Shown: positions 36,229-51,300, counted from the first letter of the stretch. The stretch is DNA of 64,000 bases from Mactromeris polynyma (GCA_032209605.1 JASFXZ010000016.1:11594001-11658000); one strand, 5' to 3'. Notes: a model not told the origin generated them from the sequence alone. Made by a program: numbers and translations.

Positions 36229-37050
36229 CTAACAATGTTTCTTTCTCACTCGATCGCTCCCTCCCTCCCTCAATCAACAAAAAAACAGATAACAAATGAC
36301 TTTATCTTTTTATTTCCGATTATAACGTTCCGACCACACTTTTGGTCTTAATCAGTGAGGCAATCAATATTTAAAGTTAGAAAAGCAATACACAAGTGGC
36401 AATCTAATCAGAATCTTACATGCATATAACATAGTTAATCATACAGACACTTTATACAATAATTAATAACAACATTATATATTCCGTTTCAAGGAATAAG
36501 CGGATGTTAGAAATAATAATATCGGATGAGCGCAGAAAATACATAGCAAACACACGAAGCACTTATTGCTCGTTACTGCAAAATAGATTTTAAGGCTGAC
36601 ACATGAGTAAGTTTTATTCACGTACGAGTGTGAGCGCATATCGTTATTCTTGTAAGGTTTCTTATCGTTCCACACTGACACAGCTGTTTCCGACGTATCT
36701 TTTATGTAATATGGTTCACACATGAAATGTGAAACGTTATGTTTTTTTATAATAGCAGGCTAATGTATATTTTACACAATTGAAACTGTGAGGAAACACC
36801 GTTGAAATTTGCCAATTTAATGAATATGATGAACAGAAGTGAAACAATGCATATGAAGGCAGAAATATGGTACATGTAATATGAACATTGAGCATATAAA
36901 TGAGCAACATCGAGTATTACAATACACACATAAGAGAGAGAATAAGTTGTTCCCAGGGACGACACATACATAAGCAATGCCTCCCTTCACAGACCTCAAA
37001 CAAACATACACTGTATACTAATATTTACTAAAGCACAACACTGATGCATT

Positions 37051-40000
37051 CCCTTATGAAAAAAACAAGCCTCCTGCAAACTTTCTTGCAAATTTGCCGC
37101 AAACTGTTTTGTTGCAAACTTTTATCATGCAAATGAGGTTTGCTGCAAATTTGCCGCAACCAAAATTATGCAAATGAAGTTTGCAGCAAATTTGCAGCAA
37201 ACCTCATTTGCATGGTAAAAGTTTGCTGCAAATTTGCTGCAAACAATTTTGTTGCGGGAAGTTCACAGCAACTATAACAGGACTCCGCCTACTGCGAACT
37301 TCCTGCAAAGTTACCGCGATCTTCCTGCAAAGTTACCGCAAACTTCCTGCAAAGTTACCGCAAACTTCCACAATATACAGACATTTACTAAACAATGTAA
37401 CACAATAACAATTTATTCAAATTAACAGAAACATTTATTATGATCAATATAACTGTCAAGATTAACCTAGATTTTTTGAACTCACACAGAAAAATATTTA
37501 ACAACTGGAATATAACTAGCGGGTAAGAGAGGCAACAAGATATGAATTAGTTGTCATTATCAAGTTCAAAATGGTTTGATCACAAATTATTTTCATACAA
37601 GTCAATGAAGTAGAAACATGATTTATAATAATCAAACAACAAGATGGCACTAGATCACACTCACCTGAGTGTAATGACTATCATATGCATAACAGGCGAG
37701 TTATAAAACTCATTAGTTACTATGGAAGCACATGTACATGGTTGCTAAGAAGAGTCATGGTTGTTAAGGTGGATTCTAAGGAAGTTTAGTCAAAATCCAT
37801 CAAGAGGTTTAGGAGAAGTTGTTTGAAACATATTGTTCATAACACATGACGGACACAGGGCGATCACAATAGCACGACTTTAGCTCTCGTGAGCTAAAAA
37901 AACAATGTGCACAAAAAGAACACATAATATTCATTGAAAAATAATATATTTGCATTTTTAGTAATATGTGAATAATTATTTCTTTAAATATTTAAAAGAC
38001 GTTATATTAGATACAGTCAATCTTGTATTAAGAGACCACCAATGAAACAGACTTTTAATACAAAGCTTGGATCCAGATAAGATCTCAGGTTTCAATATTT
38101 TCTAGTCTGCTACTAAACATACATTTGTACTTAAAATGTGCTTCAACATGTTAAAAATACAATGTACAAAACAAACAGTTTTATTCTTTTATTTGTAATA
38201 AAAAAATATTCACCAGATCTTATGAAATCTTATATAATCTGTCTATTATGATTTAGCGGTCTTTTAAAGAAAGGAAAAAAATGACTGAAAAAACTTTGAG
38301 AGACGACCAGTTACGTTAAACAAAAGTCGCTTAGCAAAACATAAAGATATAGTGAAAATTGTCGGGAATTTTTCAAAGATGACGTTTATTGCTTATGGCC
38401 GCACAAGACATGTGGATTGACTGTACTTGATAATTTTAATTTCAACACTAGTCTTGTTATTAATTCATCTGTCTTTGCAATTTATTAGTAAAATACTACT
38501 TTTTTACCTATGTCCATCTTGGTTTATCTTAATAACTTAATTTGACAATACTGCATAAACGCCTGTACTCTAATATTAAAAGAATAAAACAGCAATTACA
38601 CAAAACTTATATTTTACAATAAATTCAAAACACTAAGATTAAACCAACAACAAATATCTTCTTCAGTCTGTCTATAAAGTATAAATCAATGATCCTGTAT
38701 CATACAGAATAATGGCAATAATCTACTGGTTGTTCAGAATAATGGAGATGGTCTCAGAGGGCACTAACACGACCATTTTGATTGCCTGCTGCACCCTGGC
38801 TCAGTCCCATGATCTGCACTATTACGTGTAAATCATGTCACCCTTTACTTGAAAGATCATTGTCTGACTTGGTCTCAGGCCCATAATAACTTTCTCCACC
38901 CCTGGATCAGTTCTGAATAAGTCCATTATTGTATGACTACTAAAGTTTCAACATTGTGTCTTGGAATGGTAGATCAGCTGTTCCATTTTTTTCTGTGCTC
39001 TCAGGAGGGTGTGAACGCCTTCACAATTCAGCTTTTGTCCATCTTAAGTTCTTCCACTGCATAGGCTGTTCGCTGTAACAATTACAAGAAAACCTTTAAT
39101 ATCTTTTATTTAAAGACTAAGTGATCCAAAATACCTTTTAAATGTCTATGGTAAATACAGGAATTGGGTTAATGAGTGAGTGACAGTGTGAGAGTGGGGT
39201 GTGACAGGTTGGGAGAGGCTGAGAGTGGGGTGTGACAGGTTGGTAGACAGTGAGAGTGGCGTGTGACATGTTTGGAGACGGTAAGAGTGGGTTGTGACAG
39301 ATTGGGAGAGGATGAGAGTGGGGAAAGACAGGTAGGAGACAGTCAGAGTGGGGTGTGACAGGTAGGAGACAGTCGGAGTGGGGTGTGACAGGTAGGAGAC
39401 AGGTTGGAGACAGGGTTAGAGTGGGTAGTTACAACTTACAGGTTGTGAGACAGGGGTGTTACAGGTAGGGAGACAGTGAGAGTGGTGTGAGACAGTTGAG
39501 AGTGGGTGTGACAGGTAGGGAGATGGTCAGAGTGGGGTGTGACAGGTTGGGAGACAGGGTGAGAGTGAGAACTCCAATAGTTCACAAAGTTTGTCCAGGG
39601 AACTGGCCCAGTTGCCTGAGACAAAGGCACTGGACAGCGAAGGCCTCATAAGGAAGAACTCTTTCTCAGTCTGAAAAATAGTGAAGGTTCATAGTGGGCC
39701 TTGACAGTAGCAACCGCAACCCACAGGTCTCAAAGATCAACTTTTCAAGACTATGTCACGACTTGTCTCAAAAAATTATTTCTCTCCAATATATCTATGA
39801 CTTAAATCCAATATAAATCACTAAAGGAATTTTAAACCTTTTTAAGAACTTTCTTTAATTATAAATATGTATAAAGATCGATCATGCTAAGAAACTAACT
39901 TGTATGTAAGTAATCATGGGACTCGGGTAACTAGTAATGATAGCAGTATTAAAACTTTCCTTTTTCTGTACAGAATATTATTTCACAATGATACTCAGTT

Positions 40001-41586
40001 AGTATAAGTTATACAAGTGATATTTTATATTAAGAACATTAATTTATTAACAGAATCTCAGACAAAACCAGTGTTTGACAATCAATGTATGTATCCCATT
40101 AGGCTGTCATACTTACAAACTTCTTGTTGCCCATGAGTTTTTATTTTTCAATAATGTTGGAAAAACCCACATCCGCATCAGACCCGATGTATGTTCGCTG
40201 CTCCCATAATATCCTCCTCTGAGCTGCAACAAGTAAGCAATGAAAGGTTGACATACAAAGATGTTGTTAAGGATTTAACCACATGAAAGAAGTATGTAAA
40301 ATCATGATCAAGTTACTTTGTGACCGTGTGAAACTGTATGATTCAAAATCGCAATATAAGCGAAGGTGCTTAAAAAACTTACACATACCACAGAAAAAGA
40401 GGTAAAGGTCAACTGAACTTTTATCTTGTTTTCAAATACAACTCATTTTCGACTGGACAAACTAAAAAATGCTTAATACTATATGATGTAAAAAATGTGC
40501 GACCAAACTAGCATAGTAATCGGACATTTTCGGTTTCCACCGGTTCAGTGACAGTGTGCACCGATATTTAGTGCCATCCGTATACGGGTCAGCACAGTGA
40601 AACAACGTCAGTAATAATGAATTTGGATTTATTATGGATGGGTTATTTTGTAGAAGAAACCTTATAGGAAGATTAAACTATGCCTTTAAGCATGTTGATG
40701 TAATTTAGCAATTCTAAATATTCGATCACCACTCCCCACCCACCCATTTTACAACGAAATTCACACCAAGTCATATATACAACCAAAAAATACATGAATA
40801 GAAAGGAAAAAATGTAAACTAGCATAAATCGTTATAAGGAAACATATATTAAAATATTACCTTCAAATTCTTGCTAAAAGCGACTTTCCTTTCCCTTGGC
40901 GCCCTCGTTCCTGGCAGACGCTTGCATGACGCTTAATTTGCGCGTTTATCTCACGGATACAATTTAAGCACGTTTACAGTGCGGATAAGTTAAAAATATA
41001 TACGTGCTTAGATGTTAAAAAACGTGTATCAATATTTTTCCATTACATTGCAATTAGACTTGTCAAATGGATTAGTTTGGCATTAAAATAACATTGCTAC
41101 TAAGTGTCAAACTAACAAAAGAAAAAATGTCAAACAAATAATGGAAGAGCAGATATTGGGCTGACATTTGTTTTGATTTAACTCTGGCCAACATTGGACC
41201 GATGATAACATATATATTTTTTCCACAATAATAAAAACTAGTTTTCATGTCATAATTGTTACAAAGATGTAATATTAAACACTACTGTATTTGCACACAT
41301 AAAAAAATAGTTGAAATGCCAATGTTTCCCGCAAACTTCTTGCATTAAAGATTCTTGCGAACTTCTTGCAACACAAATTATTTTATTCAAGTTTGCCGCA
41401 AACTTCTTGCAAAGTTGCGGCTAGCCGCGAACTTTCTGCGAATTTGCAGCAAAGTCGCAGTAACTTCACCGCTAGCCGCGAAGTCCTGCGAACTTCTTGC
41501 AAACCTTACTGTGACTAAAAAAGTTTGCGGCTAATTTGCTGCAAAGTTGCAGCAAATTTGCTGCAAACTTTCTGTTTTCATAAGGG
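37051..41586. mobile_element. 4.5-kb element with inverted ends (CCCTTATGAAAA)
   Basis: Starts CCCTTATGAAAAAAACAAGC and ends with the complement of CCCTTATGAAAACAGAAAGT. Inside both ends are arrays of CTGCAAATTTGCCGCAAACT-like motifs (37070-37375 and 41325-41570), which make long, imperfect inverted subterminal repeats. A palindrome of CAAATGAGGTTTGC type lies at 37129-37210 and a G-rich minisatellite at 39176-39570. I find no transposase, so it is non-autonomous or has lost its gene. Its superfamily is not clear to me. Confidence 0.75.
39176..39570 (+). repeat. G-rich minisatellite (GAGAGTGGGGTGTGACAGGT)
   Basis: About a dozen imperfect units of 25-35 bp with GAGTGGGGTGTGACAGGTTG and GGGAGACAG. 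The plus strand is strongly G over C, unlike the AT-rich surroundings. Confidence 0.88.
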
Positions 41587-42280
41587 TTGTTGATCCAAAT
41601 CTAAACAAAATATTAATTATTAAAATTAGCAAACAAATTTCCTGATTAATCAGACATAAACAAGCTGATGCCTTATTATATTTTAAAATTATTCAGTAAT
41701 CAAAATTCCTGATTAGTAATCACAGTCATTACGAGATATATAGTATTATATTAATTGTGACCAAGGCCAGGACTGCAAAATGTGATTGTATCAGACAAAC
41801 ACATGGAAACCTGTGCCATACAACAAAAATAATAATAACAACAGAACACAAAAAATCAACCTGGAAACATGGTACGGCATGATTGCAAATCATGCTCAAC
41901 GTAGTAGGCTCAAATTATTTGGTTTGGATACCAAGGATTTCTATAAATGCATTTGACATGTTAGTTATTTATACAAGCAAATACATTTCATTATTATGGG
42001 CTGTATTCTCCTAACATTTTACACTTCCTACTACTCAATGATTAAGTATAATACATGTATTACTAAATTTGGGAAACACTAATGTAGTAATGAAGCAACG
42101 ACAAAGTCAACCACTATACAGATTATAAGTAAAATATACACCTGACAAAGGTTGCAATGTTATTTTGATATTACATTTATATTGAACTATTATGAAATAA
42201 ACAGTGATGATTGAAAGGCATATTTAACGATGTATTTGAACAGTGTTCATGATAATGTTCAATAAATAACCAGAATGTTA
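41587..42280. other. Downstream flank of the Deltex-like gene; nothing recognised
   Basis: AT-rich sequence between the inverted-end element and the stop codon of the minus-strand gene. Probably includes its 3' untranslated region, but I see no canonical AATAAA on the minus strand close to the stop. Confidence 0.4.
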
Positions 42281-42359
42281 TTACTGAGTAACATCGGATT
42301 CCTTGATTCCTCTCTTTTCCAACTGCTGTCTCACTCGGTCCATGTACTCCCGATACGGC
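42281..42359 (-). CDS. Deltex-like gene last exon: end of the DTC domain
   Basis: Acceptor AAATACTATAG, phase 2. Encodes PYREYMDRVRQQLEKRGIKE and SDVTQ, then TAA. Matches the family's closing YPDPTYL..V..EL..KGI. Confidence 0.83.
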
Positions 42360-45300
42360 CTATAGTATTTGAAAATTAAAATAGTTTTAACATTTTGATA
42401 GTGATAAACAAGCGCACACATCTGCAGACAAACTGCTTTGTTCAACATCGGCATAAGTTTAGGTTCTTGTAAATTAATGCTATTTCTTAGTACTGTTGAT
42501 ATTTCCAAGTATTGGATGGAAATTAACGCATATATATTTCAAACCATTCGCAGCATAAGCATTATTCAATTACATCTTCAATGTTTATTTTATATTTATC
42601 ATTTGAGGATAAAACATAACTAAGATTAGGAAGTGGACGATAATACCTAGAAAGGGTGAATATTGTCTGAGAGATTTACACTGATGCGGTTCCTACATGG
42701 TATTGATTTATTTTTATTTTTGCGATTGGTTTACTCGTTACTTGTTGTGACAGCTTCGATATAATGAACTGAATTCTCGTCTAAACCAGTCAGTGGTCGT
42801 CACGTACCGCGGTGTTTCTGTCTGTTAGGTATGACAGCAAGATAAATTTACTAACGACGTAATGATAATTTCTGGTAACATGCTATAGCCAAATTTTGTT
42901 ATTTTCAGAATTAATAATGCGAATCAACCCTAATTTTATCGTTATAGTCCCATTTGCAGTAACGTACACTGTTTTATACCTTCTTTTTTATCGAAATGGA
43001 TTAATGATTTCGTTTCAAACGTAATTGTTCGAACAAAGCTTTGAAAAGTTCGCATCGTCACAGACAAGTTTACATACATATCAGATTGCAAATTGAAATG
43101 ATGTATGTACAAATGTAAAAGTGTAATATTTAAAATTGTTCCGGATGTATGTTCAAACATATCTCCTATTAAATATCACACATGTTTTGAAAGCAAACTT
43201 GCTCGTAACGTATATACACTAAATAATCGGTTCTAGTATAAGGTACCACTTCAGTGTTGTGAAATGGCATAATTATAATTTTCCAATACTTTTATTTCTC
43301 TTTCTGTAACATGTATTTAAAATGTAACTTGTCAATAACGCACCTAATTGTATTATTGTTATTACATTTACATAGTGCTTAGAAAAATAATCATGTACAT
43401 GTACCAACAATATATATATGTACCAATACGTATTTAAAATTACAAATTACACTTGTACAAATGTATAGATGAATTTATAAATCTGTGCCCGACAAAAGTT
43501 TGGTTGAAATGTCTTACCTGTCCAAAAAGGTGAAATTAGGCAATGTATACTTCAATAATTTATTTCGCATTACATAACGAGTGAAAGGTTGATTTTCGAA
43601 ATAATGACACGTGACAAAACATTCACATGAATGTTACGGACACAGATATATGCATATTATGAAAGTGTAATGTTTTGAAACTTTAGTACATCATGTTATA
43701 TTTAGCGGAAATATTCATGCAAGTATCTAAGTGTAAATTCACGATATCAAGACATCAAACATGTATTAACACGGATATACAAATCATCAAATAATTATCT
43801 GCTGAATGCATTTCAAGTTACTCAAGGTATCAATACTTAGTATTTCAAAGGAGATTAAACATATTCTATACTGTGAATATACTACCAGGATCATGTAGTC
43901 AGACAGACTTTTAATGTTGAATATAATTTCGTTATTCTGGTGTCAGTGTCATATTAAGGGTAATTGGCGTTGAAACTTCTCGAATCAGAAAATGTGTGGC
44001 AAACGAACCATCAGACTACGGTCATTGAGTGGTCGATATGTTTTCCTGACGGTAAGCCCAGAGTTTGCAATAAAGCGATGAACAAATAAAATACTTATCG
44101 GAAACAATACTTTTAGTCGATACTTTGTATAGTGTTGTGCATCACGTTTTATGAGGAAATGCCGTCTGCTAAATATGCTACATGTAACATGATAAATAGA
44201 ATTCGGTCATCTAAAAGATGAATGCGTTATTAGAACTATCATTTATTTGCCTTGTAATGTACATAATGACACGATGCTGTTCATTTTAAAACGTATTTGT
44301 AGAAATACTTACATGTCCGAAGTTTGAAATCTAAAAGAAAAAAACAAATGTACAAATATTACAGGTATTATATAGTTGATATTACAAATACACACTATGC
44401 TATTTACTAAACACACATTATTTTAATACTCTGAGACAAACAAACACGATTCGTAAAGGCAATATATAATACAATGGACATAACATACCGTTATATAAAA
44501 CGCACTGGTTCATTGTGTATATACATGTATGTATGGAAGTGAATAAATATTATAGTCGGTTAATAATTTGTGTAGAATGCATTTATTTTAAAGGTTTAAT
44601 CCAATTAAATATGCAAAGAACACATTCGCATTTACTCCCAACAAAGAAACGAAATTATGTAACAACTTTATCCAGTTAATTTACACCACGTATTTGTATA
44701 TCTACGTTTATCGATACTCGTGAATATTTAAAATACAGCGTAAAAATAATCATAAAAGTCAAGCAGAAAACGCCACATAAAACGCACAGTCGCCGCACAT
44801 ATACGAACAGACATGAACAGATATTCATTGACAATTATAACTTGAAACCTGACAGACGAAATAAAATTAATAATGTTCAAACGTATATTTGTTATAGCTT
44901 TGGATAGCAGTATCTGGACGTTTGCTCTAAATGATTTTGAAGGGCATTTTAATTCAGCTACTCTCCTCATTAAATGTTTAACAAATAACAGCAAAACATT
45001 ATTGTACTGCACAATTCCATAGGGCTTAGGAATTGCCTCAATGTAATTAAGACACCTATGTTATATATGTACAGTTTAATGTTAATATTAACATTTATTT
45101 TCTCAATCATTCCTATTGATGCACAAACTATGAAAACATGCAATATAGTTTAATTTGTTTTCGAAGGGTTAAATTATTGATTCGATGTAAAGTATTTTTA
45201 ATAACCAATCTACGTTGGTATATATGCAACTGAACCAGGTGAAAACGCAACTATGTGCACACCATTCAAATAGACATATAAAGGTTCAAATGCTAATCAT

Positions 45301-48300
45301 CTGAAACAGTTGTTGCTAATGTTGCTTCAACTTATATAACTTACATATAAACAATTTCGGATCAGATTCAGGAAAGTCTGATTAACTACCGCAGTGATAA
45401 TATGATCAGATATATATTATATATCGGTGCATGTGAAAGAAATATAAAAAAGTTGGAAGACTTAAAATACTCCTAAAATCGATTGTTTTTCAAATCGAGA
45501 TATTGTTAGAAAATATAAGTATGCCGATTTATTATTTGAGAAAACGTAAAGAATATGCTAAATTGATTTGCGGTGGTTCTTCTTACGTATTGCGTCAATG
45601 TAGTACGCTAGACAGTACGTGTTGTTAATCCATTTCATACTTGCAACATGTCTACCGCTAAATATGCTACACATTACATGAAAACTAGGATTCAGTTATC
45701 TTAAAGATGAAAGCGTTATTAGAAAAATAATTTGTTTGCGTTGTAATGACACGATGGTGTTGATTTAAAGACATAATTGTAGAAATAATTTAATACTTAC
45801 AATCTGGTCCTGAAATAAAAACAAATGTAATTGGTGTAACATAGTTGGTATTACAAATACACACTATAACATTAACTAAACATGCATCCTTTAATACTCT
45901 GAGACAAACACACATGAAACGTAAAGGCAGCATAATTTATAATACAATGGACACAACATACCGATATATAAACGTACTGGTTCATTGTGTATATACGTGA
46001 ATATATATTTTAGTCCGAAAATAATTTGTGTGGTATGAAATTGTTTTAAATGTTTAATCCAATTCAACATGCAAAACACATTCGATTTACACCCAGCAAA
46101 GAAACGATATCATGTATCATGTAACAACTTTATCCAGTTAATTTACAGATAGTGTTTGTATATATATGATGATTAATCCTCGTTAATTAAGACACCGATA
46201 TTATATCAACAGGTACAGTGTTATGCAAATACTAACACCGACTGACTGATTCAATGACTGTTTTAAGGACTCAAAATGCAGTCTCAATCGACGAACAAAA
46301 TGCAATTGAAACTAAAAACGGTCTTATGCGAAACTCTGATACAATAAAGCACGTTCTATAGCAGAGTCATACAATCAGTCTTGTTATGTTTAAAGTCTAA
46401 CGGACATAATATTCAGATATATTATCAAAGTAAATGAATTGTACATAGTCATTATTGGAAATGCTTGTTTGGATATGCGGGTATACGTTTTGAAAGGTAC
46501 AAAGGTACACTCGTTTATAATAAAGACAACGACTGACGGAGTTATTTTTTATTTGTTCAATTAAAATACTGATAGCTGTTCTGGACCTACCAATGTCAAA
46601 ATATGTTAATACTATATACATGAACAAATACATGTTGCATTTAAACACCTGCACATTTATGATAAGAAATGGGTATTTCAAATTCCTTCACATATTGCCA
46701 ATTTTCAGCAAACAATATACACAACATGATATTTGAAAAAAACGTAATCTTCAAATCCAATTTCTGCTTAATATATTGAAACCGTAAAGTAGAAATGTGC
46801 CCATGCGACTCATGTGCTCCCACTTTCCTGTCATAGATTTTACTCAGCTTGGATACAATCAATGAGGTTTGCTTTACTACGGAGATTAAATCCAAACTGC
46901 ATGTGTGTTACTCAGCTTGGATACAATCAATGAGGTTTGCTTTACTACGGAGATTAAATCTAAACTGCATGTGTGTTTAGAATAACTGTTTCGCCAGAAA
47001 ATGTTTCGTTCGGAGGTCTGCGCGGGGAGGCACTGTCTTGTGTATGTGGCGTTCCCTGTATTCTCTATATTTTCTATTATGTAAACAGTGACCTAAGATA
47101 CAGGTGATCAAAATGCAAGTTCACAACATTCAATCATTGTGATCTACTCTCATACATTGGTAGAAGTTTGATCAAATTATCTCAATTATATTTCTACGTA
47201 TTGAAACTAAATCGATTTTCTGTTTTCAGTGCAATTGACCACTAGGTTAAAATAAAATCGTAAACTAGGACTCTGTGAAAGCTAGATACATAATGTTTCT
47301 TAAAAAATGTCACTTCATACTTAATTCATTGGCCGGGGACTGTTTTCATTACCGAGCTAGGAACCATACAAACTTAGCTTTTTTCACAATTTATCTCCTG
47401 TCAACCACCACACAACCTTTATTTTTGAAATGTCTTGTAACCCTAGATCATATACGTTCCGAGAATTACCCGACACAAACTTGTAGTGTTCTAACAGGGA
47501 ATTTACGATTTTATTATATACTTGATATGATCTCATAAACGCTAAGATATTCCTAAGAATTTTCGAATTTTAGGTCATACATGTTTAGAGGCATATGCGA
47601 CACATAAGTTGTATAAAGTCATGAGTTATAGAACTTTCGATTGGTTGAATCTAGGCGTAAAGACGGTTAAACAATTCCATTCTACGAATGATGGTGTAAT
47701 AAATTCCGTTATATTTCCTAATTTACTTTTCAGATATGATATAATTTGATATTCTGCCAATACCTTCTTACGAAGACGAGGGACTGAATTCGGTCCTTAC
47801 ATATCGAACAGAAACAAAATGTGCTAGGTTCGCAATTTTATGTTATCGCATACAGTTTTTTTTACATATGAGCACTACTTACTTAATTGGATTAAACGGA
47901 CAGACAGTAGTACATCCTATGCCCCGATTTTTATGTTCCACAAAATAATAATTAAATTTCAATGTCATTATCTTAATGCAAAAATGAATATAAGTGTTTA
48001 AAATGTATGCTGTTGATGCAATTTTGATTACCAGCTTTAGAGTGAGGCATGTTTTATCATCTAAATGGATCCATATTTGTCGCACACCAAGGAAAAAAAG
48101 CATAACATAGTTTCATATTCTTTAACGACCTATGATTCTAATGATTTACACAATATAAGACTACATGTACTACATGTATATCCTGCCGACGTTACATTTC
48201 TCCAGATACCTGAAGTTTTGTTGTGTTTTTATATTACACGGAGTTCAAATAGATAATAGTGATGATTCATATTCATTCGTACAACGTTTCAAAATTAATC

Positions 48301-51300
48301 TAATACCGATTATATTGTAGCGGAGTCGCATTAAAAAATAACATTTATATTATGCCAAGCGTTTTTGATATAGATGGGCCAAAATCTGATGGCACAATAA
48401 CATTTACTCATGCTTATTAATCGACTGTTCCACTTTCAATAAAAGTGGTGAGCATTATAGTCTCGGTCAATAAGCGCTTGGGTCGTATAAAATTACAGAT
48501 CTATGAATATGTTTTCTTATGTTTTCCCGGTATTTTCTTTTGTTATCAGCATACAATAACTTAATAATTGTAATACTGAATAAATTCATTTGCAAAATAT
48601 GGTTTCAGCATTTATACGAAATTGTTCAAGGCTCACCAGCAATGTCTGTGCTGGACTTATTAAAGGAGCAGCGCAATCGGTGATGCTCATGTGAACATTT
48701 TGGATATTTTTCCTGCGCTGCTAAGACAGAACGATGCGTTCAGCTTCAGGTTTATACACATTTGTATTGTGATACACCACACATATCTCATGAAAAGCAT
48801 GCTGCTTTCGCGCTAAAAAGAATTTATGAAAAACAAATGAAACTCGGGATTCGAATCAGATGCGTTGGGATTAGGACGCGTTTCCATTACGCTATGTAAT
48901 AAACACGCACATAGTTCGTATCTATGCATGTATATGGTTTTTTTTAAAAGCCGAACAAGCACCAATATGATTATGATCATTGAACTAACTTACAATTAGA
49001 TATGAACTGATCCAACCAATGACGTTTTGTCATTGTTATTAAATGAAATCACAATATACTCATATATAACTGTCACACTCATTCGCTAATTAATACGGAA
49101 TTGAAAGGACTTACACTTAATCATGCATCTTATGTAATGAAATCAATAGATTAGACTTGATATTAATTGATTGAATTTCTTTTAAGATTGTATTTTAAAA
49201 TTTTGATAAAAAATAACGCTATATGAATGAAGCTATAGAACATGCAAGGGTACACAGTATTAATCGTTGTTTGTAATTTACGGCATATACGACAATGATC
49301 AATGGTTCCTAGTGAGAAAGTATCAACTGAATAGAATTATATTTAAACTATGCCGTTAATGAATGCCTACAGAGTAACAATGCAGTGAAATATATTTACA
49401 TCGAGCGCGTGACCCTGACATTTACATTTAATGTAACTACGTATTAGAATACATGCTTATGAAATTGAGTAGCATAGTATTAACGTTTGTAGAAAATCAA
49501 CTTCGATCTGAAACATGTACTTAAAGTATTAATACGTGTATAAGTGGAAAAGGAAATTATTTAAAATATATCGTTTATGCATACAGAGTAAAACTACAGA
49601 GAAATGCCATAATAAGTCCCTAAACTAGAAATTGAAGATGTTTTAGTGAACAGGCTTATGAAGTTTCGAAATGAGAAGCATGGTATTCTCATTTTGTAGA
49701 TGGTCAACTCCGAACTGATTCATGCTATCTAATTGTAGCGTATCACATACTTAAGGTTTCATACAATGGAATATGCGGTGCTATAACATCTTTAATCATC
49801 TTTCAATTGATCGAATTATACAACAAACACAATAATAGTTAAAGTAAATCGAACATCGAGGAACCATAACCGTGGCTTAGCATTTGTAGATGTAGCATTG
49901 CCGGGAATCACAACATACCATTGATACAAAGATGGTCATTGTTCAATTGTTCATTCGAATGGTAAGTATCATTCATCTTTGAGCTTTGTACAATATACTT
50001 AAGGTGCATTATCCCTATTTATTTTTATTGTATTTAACGTTATTATTCAACATATTTTTTCAATCATTCTAACTAATTGTCCAATAATTAATTATCAACC
50101 AGTCCTAACTTGCTCTTCCGCATGAAGGTGACAACTACCCACTTGAATCACAGATGGGGGGAAATAACCGCAACCATGTATCACTGAATAATTGAACCGC
50201 CTGGTAATCGAACCCAGACATCCAATGCGATAGTCAGGGAATCAATCAACTGAGTTAACCAGGGACTTTGTTCAGTTATTCAAAATGTACAGGACAACGG
50301 CTGTCATTTAGTGCTTTATAGGACTATGTTTATCAAAAGTTATATGGTTTTGAATTCGGTGTTTTAACCCAAAAATAAGCTATGCGAGGTATTAGGACGG
50401 ACAACTGATGCACCAATGATTATTGATAGTTTGTGTATTTGAACACTATTCATCTTTGAACTTTGTAGTATATTCATGTTTTAAATATACTATCAGTTCG
50501 TATAGCTTTGTACATATTCATTTTATAATGTTTAAAGCCATTGTTCAACATCTGATCACACGTGGATTACAGGTTGAGGACAGAGTACCGCAATCAAGTG
50601 TCATAGAAGACCTGATCCACAAGATACTCGAACTCTGGTATCGAGCAAACTGTCTTATAAGTATATTCTTCTGACTTATTGCATGGAAGTTTTGCGTTTT
50701 ATAATAATTTACTACCTGCGCCATAATTGTAACCGATAATGTTTTATGTAATGACGTAGATATTTTTTCAATCACGGATGTTCTAATAAGCATTGTAGTC
50801 CTGGTACGAATGTTACTATATGGAGATACACGAAATATTTTTAGACGTACATATTGGGTTGAAATATTATGAACGACGGTTTCGCGTTTCTCATAAGGCG
50901 CAATTACTTGAGTTACATGTATGTTAAGTTAAACCGATTGAAGATACCTAGAATTATGTCATTAATAATGAAATTTGTTCCAATGTAAACTTGAGATATA
51001 TGCATCACAACACAGATTAAAATATTAAAACCAAGTGTTATAACCTTTACAGGGATTAGTGAGTTTGCAACATAACGTTTTTCAATGACAGCAATGTTCT
51101 GCAATCGACAATTTATTATAAACTAACATTTTTTTGTGTTCAGTGTGTATAGAAAATAGGCGTGTTAGAAATGAAAATGGTTGAAGAAAATAACGTTGAT
51201 TGTATTGGTAGTGAATAAAATGAACAAGAAATGTTGTTTCAGGACGCATATTTGTATAAATAATGATATACTTACGATGTAGACCTGAAACAAAAGACAA

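Larger units (their letters stand above)
32924..37050. other. Intergenic repeats downstream of the receptor gene
   Basis: No gene recognised. Contents: the duplicated flank block 33655-34745, dispersed-repeat copies at 33970-34250, 34925-35130 and 36940-37010 (all minus), the element tail at 36015-36228, and a short CCCT-type microsatellite at about 36262-36276. Open frames in this region are short and without motifs. Confidence 0.55.

Noticed and set aside
39436..39630. Pro/Thr/His-rich minus-strand peptide
   Set aside because: It is a translation of the G-rich minisatellite.
43500..43535. Further microexon with GTAAGA donor in the Deltex-like gene
   Set aside because: No AG acceptor lies a usable distance before the donor.
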